Below are positions 6,927 through 9,785 of a stretch of DNA of 9,785 bases, one piece after another. Origin of the DNA: Bacteriovoracaceae bacterium UBA1511 (GTDB lineage Bacteria; Bdellovibrionota; Bacteriovoracia; Bacteriovoracales; Bacteriovoracaceae); assembly GCA_002323535.1 (NCBI GenBank), contig DCQT01000097.1, positions 1 through 9,785 of the forward strand, written 5' to 3'. Position numbers and translations under genes: made by a program. Each line of letters opens with the position of its first letter. The stretch's first letter is position 1. A model generated the notes under the pieces. The model ran no database searches. It was not told the origin of the DNA and saw only the letters and a list, made by a program, of their open reading frames with translations.

Positions 6927-7337
6927 TCCGGAGCAGTCGGATGCATCAGTCATACTAAATGCACTGCAATTAACAGTGATATCATAGCATGCACATTGCT
7001 TTGTACTACTCTGTAAGCAGTAAGAACCAGAGCAACTTATGGATGTTGAGTCACTCCACGTGCCAACATCACCACTACAGGTAGAACTCCACTGGCTTCT
7101 GTAAGCACTGTCTGAAACGCTGCCGGGGTTTCTGTAGAGAACTTTGTAGCCAGTGGAGAATGTACAGTTACCAACAATTGCTCCTGTTGACCCACTAGAT
7201 GAACTGCCAGTAGACCCACCACTAGATCCAGACCCACCACCGCCATTAGTCGTATCGGGCGTTCCGGTAACTTCGTCGTTTTCTCTACAAGAAGAAAAGT
7301 TAATTGTCAAAAAGATAATAATAATTAAGTGCTTCAT
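6921..7337 (-). CDS. Small secreted cysteine-rich lipoprotein (138 aa)
   Basis: The N-terminus is a short Lys-then-hydrophobic signal peptide ending in NFSSC, an acceptable though non-ideal lipobox (Phe at -3) with Cys17 as the lipidated residue. A low-complexity Gly/Ser/Thr linker (about 32-52) leads to a compact C-terminal domain with eight cysteines (58, 87, 102, 107, 115, 117, 124, 135). Even number and spacing suggest up to four disulfides in the periplasm or on the surface. Asp at +3 or +4 is not decisive for sorting. I recognise no family. The start is supported by TAAGGT (7345-7350), 7 nt from the ATG at 7337. It is a single-gene unit with its own leader, opposite in direction to the dehydrogenase operon and overlapping its last gene by 6 bp. 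Surface-exposed adhesin-like or protease-inhibitor-like roles are possible but unsupported. Confidence 0.85.
   Translation of the reverse strand: MKHLIIIIFLTINFSSCRENDEVTGTPDTTNGGGGSGSSGGSTGSSSSGSTGAIVGNCTFSTGYKVLYRNPGSVSDSAYRSQWSSTCSGDVGTWSDSTSISCSGSYCLQSSTKQCACYDITVNCSAFSMTDASDCSGL
7189..7237 (-). repeat. GTGGGTC repeats in the Gly/Ser linker of the lipoprotein gene
   Basis: GACCCAC (GTGGGTC on the coding strand) occurs at 7189-7195, 7213-7219 and 7231-7237, with TAGAT next to the first two copies. The first two copies are 24 bp apart and the last 18 bp apart, both multiples of three. Linker length could therefore vary by slippage or recombination without a frameshift. Confidence 0.5.
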
Positions 7338-7340
7338 AAC

Positions 7341-7375
7341 AGTAACCTTATGTTTTTTTATCCAATCGGGTTACT
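7341..7375 (-). promoter_or_regulatory. Inverted repeat in the lipoprotein leader covering its ribosome site
   Basis: AGTAACC (7341-7347) and GGTTACT (7369-7375) are a perfect 7-bp inverted repeat separated by 21 bp. On the minus strand the arm nearer the gene contains the AAGGT Shine-Dalgarno. An RNA starting upstream could mask the site, or the repeat could be a protein operator. No convincing -10/-35 pair for this gene was found between the repeat and the terminator at 7380-7418. Confidence 0.4.
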
Positions 7376-7379
7376 TCAA

Positions 7380-7418
7380 AAAAATATTTAGGAAGCATTT
7401 TGCTTCCTAAATATTTTT
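7380..7418 (-). terminator. Intrinsic terminator downstream of the symporter gene (probably bidirectional)
   Basis: This is an 18-bp perfect stem around a 3-base loop, with GC-rich core AGGAAGC / GCTTCCT and A/T flanks. On the minus strand, reading away from the symporter stop at 7441, the stem ends in a run of seven T. On the plus strand it ends in five T. It therefore ends the symporter transcript before the lipoprotein gene and could also stop plus-strand read-through from the dehydrogenase operon. Confidence 0.9.
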
Positions 7419-7440
7419 ACTTTTTTGAAAGAATTTTTAT

Positions 7441-9045
7441 TTAAGAGAAATAAAACCAGATTGAAAAAATCACAATACAAAGTAGAAGAGATAAGATCGC
7501 GTCTTTCTTTTCTTCATCTCCAAAAGCTGAGCCGCCAGGAGTTCTTGTAAGCGCTAGTTGAGCCTCTGTTTGGGTTTGAGGGGAAAGCTTACTAGCGATA
7601 GTAAAAACCACTGAGCAGATAACAAACAGGATGAAAGCGAAATGTAGAAAATTTATTTCTACAAAACTTTGAAGCATTGGTGAAAGAGTCACTTTACTTG
7701 AGGCAAGCTCAAGTCCAAGTCTTGAAACACCAATAATAAAACCAGACCACAATGCCCATAGAGCACCAGTCGAGTTCAGTGTTTTAAATAGAATCCCAAA
7801 TATAAAAACTGCTGCAATTGGAGGTGAAATATAGGCCTGAACTTTTTGAAGGTATGTAAACAGCTCGCCAGAGATAATTTTCATCAGCGGAATCCATGCC
7901 ATTCCCATTAAAACTAAAATCACAGTACAAGCTTGCCCAAAGGCCACTAGTTTTTTCTCTGATGTGTTTGGTGAGATCTTTTTGTAAAAATCATAGGTGA
8001 TTAGTGTTGAACAAGAATTAAAAACGGAACTAAGTGAGCTCATTAGTGCTGCTAAAAGAGAGGCGATTAGAAGACCTTTTAATCCAGTAGGAACAATGCT
8101 CCCGATGAGAACCGGTAGGGCCTGGTCGTTTGAGGCCAGCTCAAGTGAACCTTTTTGTGATAAGGCATAAGCAATAAGACCTGGGATAACAAAGATAAAT
8201 AAGGGAAGAACTTTTAGAAAACCACCAAAAATTGTTCCTCTTCTTGCTTCAGTGATATTTTTTGCTGAAAGCACTCGTTGAACAACAAACTGATCAGTAC
8301 ACCAGTACCAAACGCCTAAAATTGGAGCGCCGAAGATGATTCCGGTCCAAGGAAAATCTTTATGAGTAGCGGGCTTCCACATGGACATAAAATCTGCGGG
8401 AATCGTTGCTTGAAGTTCTCCCCAGCCACCAAGTTGATTTAATCCAAAAATAGTTAACAGGATGGAGCCAAGAATCATAATAACCATTTGCACTGCGTCA
8501 GTATAAATTACCGCCCGAAGTCCCCCAAAGACGGTATAAATTCCGGTAGCGATGACAACGATGGAGGCACCGGTCCAAAACGGTACGCCGATAGTTTCAA
8601 AAACGACCGCCCCCGCATAAATAGTGGCAGAGATTTTTGTAATAACATACGCGAGAACAGAGATGACTGATAGGTACATTCTCGCACCAGAGGAGAATCT
8701 CATCTCAAGAAACTCCGGCATGGTGAATACACCGGACTTCAGATAAAAAGGAACGAAAAACCAACCTAAAATTAGTAGGATAAAGCAGGCGAGGATCTCA
8801 AACTGTGCGACGGCGACACCAGAGGAAGCCCCAGTTCCCGCAAGACCAATTAAATGTTCGGATCCGATATTTGAGGCAAAAAGTGATGAGCCCACAAGAA
8901 ACCAGCTGAGGTTTCTACCAGCCAGAAAGTAATCACTTGATTCACTGTTTGATTTATCTTTTCTTGTGAGAAAAAAAGCGGTGTAGAAAATTATTAAAAA
9001 ATAAATTGCAATTGTTATGACATCTGCTGTTGATAAATCAATCAC
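7441..9045 (-). CDS. SGLT-like sodium/sugar symporter (SSS family)
   Basis: Inner-membrane sodium:solute symporter that imports a sugar, probably glucose or galactose, with Na+. The 534 residues hold about 14 hydrophobic segments, with the last at 516-533 as in SGLT proteins. Its landmarks read closer to animal SGLT1 than to generic SSS porters: FASNIGSEHLIGLAGTG (56-72), the SSS signature around GGLRAVIYTDAVQ (174-186), WYWCTDQFVVQR (246-257), the Na2-site helix with MSSLSSVFNS (335-344), and YLQKVQAYISPP (398-409), in which Gln400 aligns with the sugar-contacting Gln of SGLT1/vSGLT. The start is GTG at 9045: no upstream in-frame start exists, and AAGGG (9056-9060) lies 10 nt away. The gene is divergent from the secreted GH15 glucosidase, which fits glucose import. 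The family is certain; the exact sugar is inferred. Confidence 0.96.
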   Translation of the reverse strand: MIDLSTADVITIAIYFLIIFYTAFFLTRKDKSNSESSDYFLAGRNLSWFLVGSSLFASNIGSEHLIGLAGTGASSGVAVAQFEILACFILLILGWFFVPFYLKSGVFTMPEFLEMRFSSGARMYLSVISVLAYVITKISATIYAGAVVFETIGVPFWTGASIVVIATGIYTVFGGLRAVIYTDAVQMVIMILGSILLTIFGLNQLGGWGELQATIPADFMSMWKPATHKDFPWTGIIFGAPILGVWYWCTDQFVVQRVLSAKNITEARRGTIFGGFLKVLPLFIFVIPGLIAYALSQKGSLELASNDQALPVLIGSIVPTGLKGLLIASLLAALMSSLSSVFNSCSTLITYDFYKKISPNTSEKKLVAFGQACTVILVLMGMAWIPLMKIISGELFTYLQKVQAYISPPIAAVFIFGILFKTLNSTGALWALWSGFIIGVSRLGLELASSKVTLSPMLQSFVEINFLHFAFILFVICSVVFTIASKLSPQTQTEAQLALTRTPGGSAFGDEEKKDAILSLLLCIVIFSIWFYFS

Positions 9046-9135
9046 TTTTTCGGTACCCTTGTTAGAAATTTGTGAGAAACATTAGTTTTATTTTAAGAGA
9101 GTGTAAACGACTCACTTGAACCAAAAGGGTTTTTA
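9046..9135. promoter_or_regulatory. Divergent regulatory region of the symporter and GH15 genes
   Basis: The 90 bp must hold the promoters of both genes, since nothing else separates them. AAAAGGG (9123-9129) serves the GH15 ATG at 9136, and AAGGG (9056-9060, minus) serves the symporter. TGTAAACG (9102-9109) resembles a half-site of LacI/GalR-type sugar-repressor operators, inside the weak dyad AGTG-N9-CACT (9100-9116). No pair of good -35/-10 boxes was found in either direction, so promoter positions are not assigned. Confidence 0.5.
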
Positions 9136-9785
9136 ATGAAAATAGCAGTTTTACTGACATCTTTAATCTTTAACTTTAATGCTTTTGCCGAGGAAGCTTT
9201 TGGCGGCCCAGGTCTAACACCAAATTGGGCATCTGCTCAAAAAATCAGTGTAGGAACTAGTTATTCAAAAGAGCAAAAGGATAAAAACTCATTAGTTTGG
9301 TACTCCGCGGCTGGTGGAATTTTAACAGAGACTTACTACCCATCTATAGACACTCCTCAAATAAAAGATGCGCAGCTTCTTATTACTGATGGAAAGTCTT
9401 TCTTCATTGAAGAAAAAGATCTTGATCACAAGGTTGAAGTATTAAGCCCAAGTTTAATAAAACTAATTAATACTGATAAAAAAAATAGATTCAAAATTGA
9501 GCACATCATTTTTACCTCACAAGATAAATCAGTTCTTATTGATAAATTAAGAATCACTTCAAATGTAGAGGGGCTCTCTTTTTATCATTTAGTTAATTCA
9601 TCACTTCAAGGAAATAGTTTCAGAGATAACGTGAATGCCAACGGCGACCACCTTGAGTTTTACGAAGGGAAAACAAAGGTTCATGTAACAAGCTCAAAAG
9701 GATATGAAAAAACATCTGCGGGCTTTGTTGGATTTAGTGATGGATTTCAAGACTTAAAAGATAATCTAAAAATGGACTGGAGTTA
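9136..9785 (+). CDS. Secreted GH15 glucodextranase/glucoamylase, N-terminal 216 residues (cut by right edge)
   Basis: Exported alpha-glucosidase of the glucodextranase/glucoamylase group, predicted to release glucose from non-reducing ends of dextran- or maltodextrin-type oligosaccharides. Residues 1-18 are a signal peptide with AFA cleavage before EEAFGG. From residue 21 the sequence follows the Glucodextran_N beta-sandwich domain closely: GGPGLTPNWASAQKISVGTSY (23-43), VWYSAAGGILTETYYPSIDT (54-73), IKDAQLLITDGKSFFIEEK (76-94), with a second half of strands to about residue 200 (GFVGFSDGFQDL). The GH15 (alpha/alpha)6 catalytic domain and its two glutamates lie beyond the window, so activity cannot be confirmed. 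The ATG at 9136 follows AAAAGGG by 6 nt. Divergence from an SGLT-like importer supports a hydrolyse-then-import role. The linkage preferred (alpha-1,6 or alpha-1,4) cannot be told from this domain. Confidence 0.92.
   Translation, partial: MKIAVLLTSLIFNFNAFAEEAFGGPGLTPNWASAQKISVGTSYSKEQKDKNSLVWYSAAGGILTETYYPSIDTPQIKDAQLLITDGKSFFIEEKDLDHKVEVLSPSLIKLINTDKKNRFKIEHIIFTSQDKSVLIDKLRITSNVEGLSFYHLVNSSLQGNSFRDNVNANGDHLEFYEGKTKVHVTSSKGYEKTSAGFVGFSDGFQDLKDNLKMDWS

Noticed and set aside
7037..7410. Open frames at 7037-7246 (minus) and 7153-7410 (plus)
   Set aside because: They are shadow frames of the lipoprotein gene; the plus one is proline-rich only because it is antisense to the Gly/Ser linker, and it runs into the terminator.
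8488..8670. Plus-strand 60-codon frame inside the symporter gene
   Set aside because: It is antisense to conserved transmembrane sequence and has no supporting signal.
9070..9116. CRP-like site from TGTGA (9071-9075) with CTCAC (9111-9115)
   Set aside because: The halves are about 35 bp apart instead of 6 bp, so this is not a CRP operator; only a loose GTGAG/CTCAC dyad remains.

Overview
This AT-rich window carries eight protein genes and looks like ordinary chromosome of a Gram-negative, probably predatory or host-associated bacterium. The A/T-heavy coding style, the many short helical envelope proteins with no obvious family, and the mix of a Bacillus-like LeuRS with an SGLT1-like sugar symporter would fit the Bdellovibrionota (Bacteriovorax/Halobacteriovorax type). 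That placement is an inference, not a demonstration. There are no rRNA, tRNA, CRISPR, IS or phage signatures.

Layout. Bases 1-1797 (minus) hold the first 599 residues of leucyl-tRNA synthetase, whose C-terminus lies beyond the left edge. A 177-bp divergent gap then leads into a plus-strand three-gene operon (1975-4716) of unassigned genes. It comprises a 130-residue soluble protein, a two-TM protein whose cytoplasmic half looks like a histidine-kinase ATPase domain without its catalytic residues, and a membrane-anchored protein whose C-terminal half follows the FliG pattern. The genes are tightly coupled (a TAATG overlap, then a 19-bp gap), and the third start codon lies inside a perfect hairpin. 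This operon is the most likely undescribed system here.

A clear sigma70-type promoter (TTGACA, 18 bp, GATAAT) at 4719-4748 opens a second plus-strand unit. It contains a CoA-acylating methylmalonate-semialdehyde dehydrogenase (4773-6260) and, 3 bp later, a small membrane-anchored protein of unknown function (6264-6926). This unit converges on, and overlaps by 6 bp, a minus-strand Cys-rich lipoprotein gene (6921-7337). The first good terminator beyond that junction is an 18-bp stem at 7380-7418.

The right part is a sugar-utilisation locus. An SGLT-like sodium/sugar symporter (7441-9045, minus, GTG start) is divergent across 90 bp from a secreted GH15-type glucodextranase/glucoamylase (9136 onward, plus, cut by the right edge). 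The likely logic is that the exported hydrolase releases glucose from alpha-glucan or dextran-type oligosaccharides and the symporter imports it with sodium. The dehydrogenase belongs to a separate unit and probably serves valine, inositol or propionate-type carbon metabolism. No intergenic stretch exceeds 300 bp.
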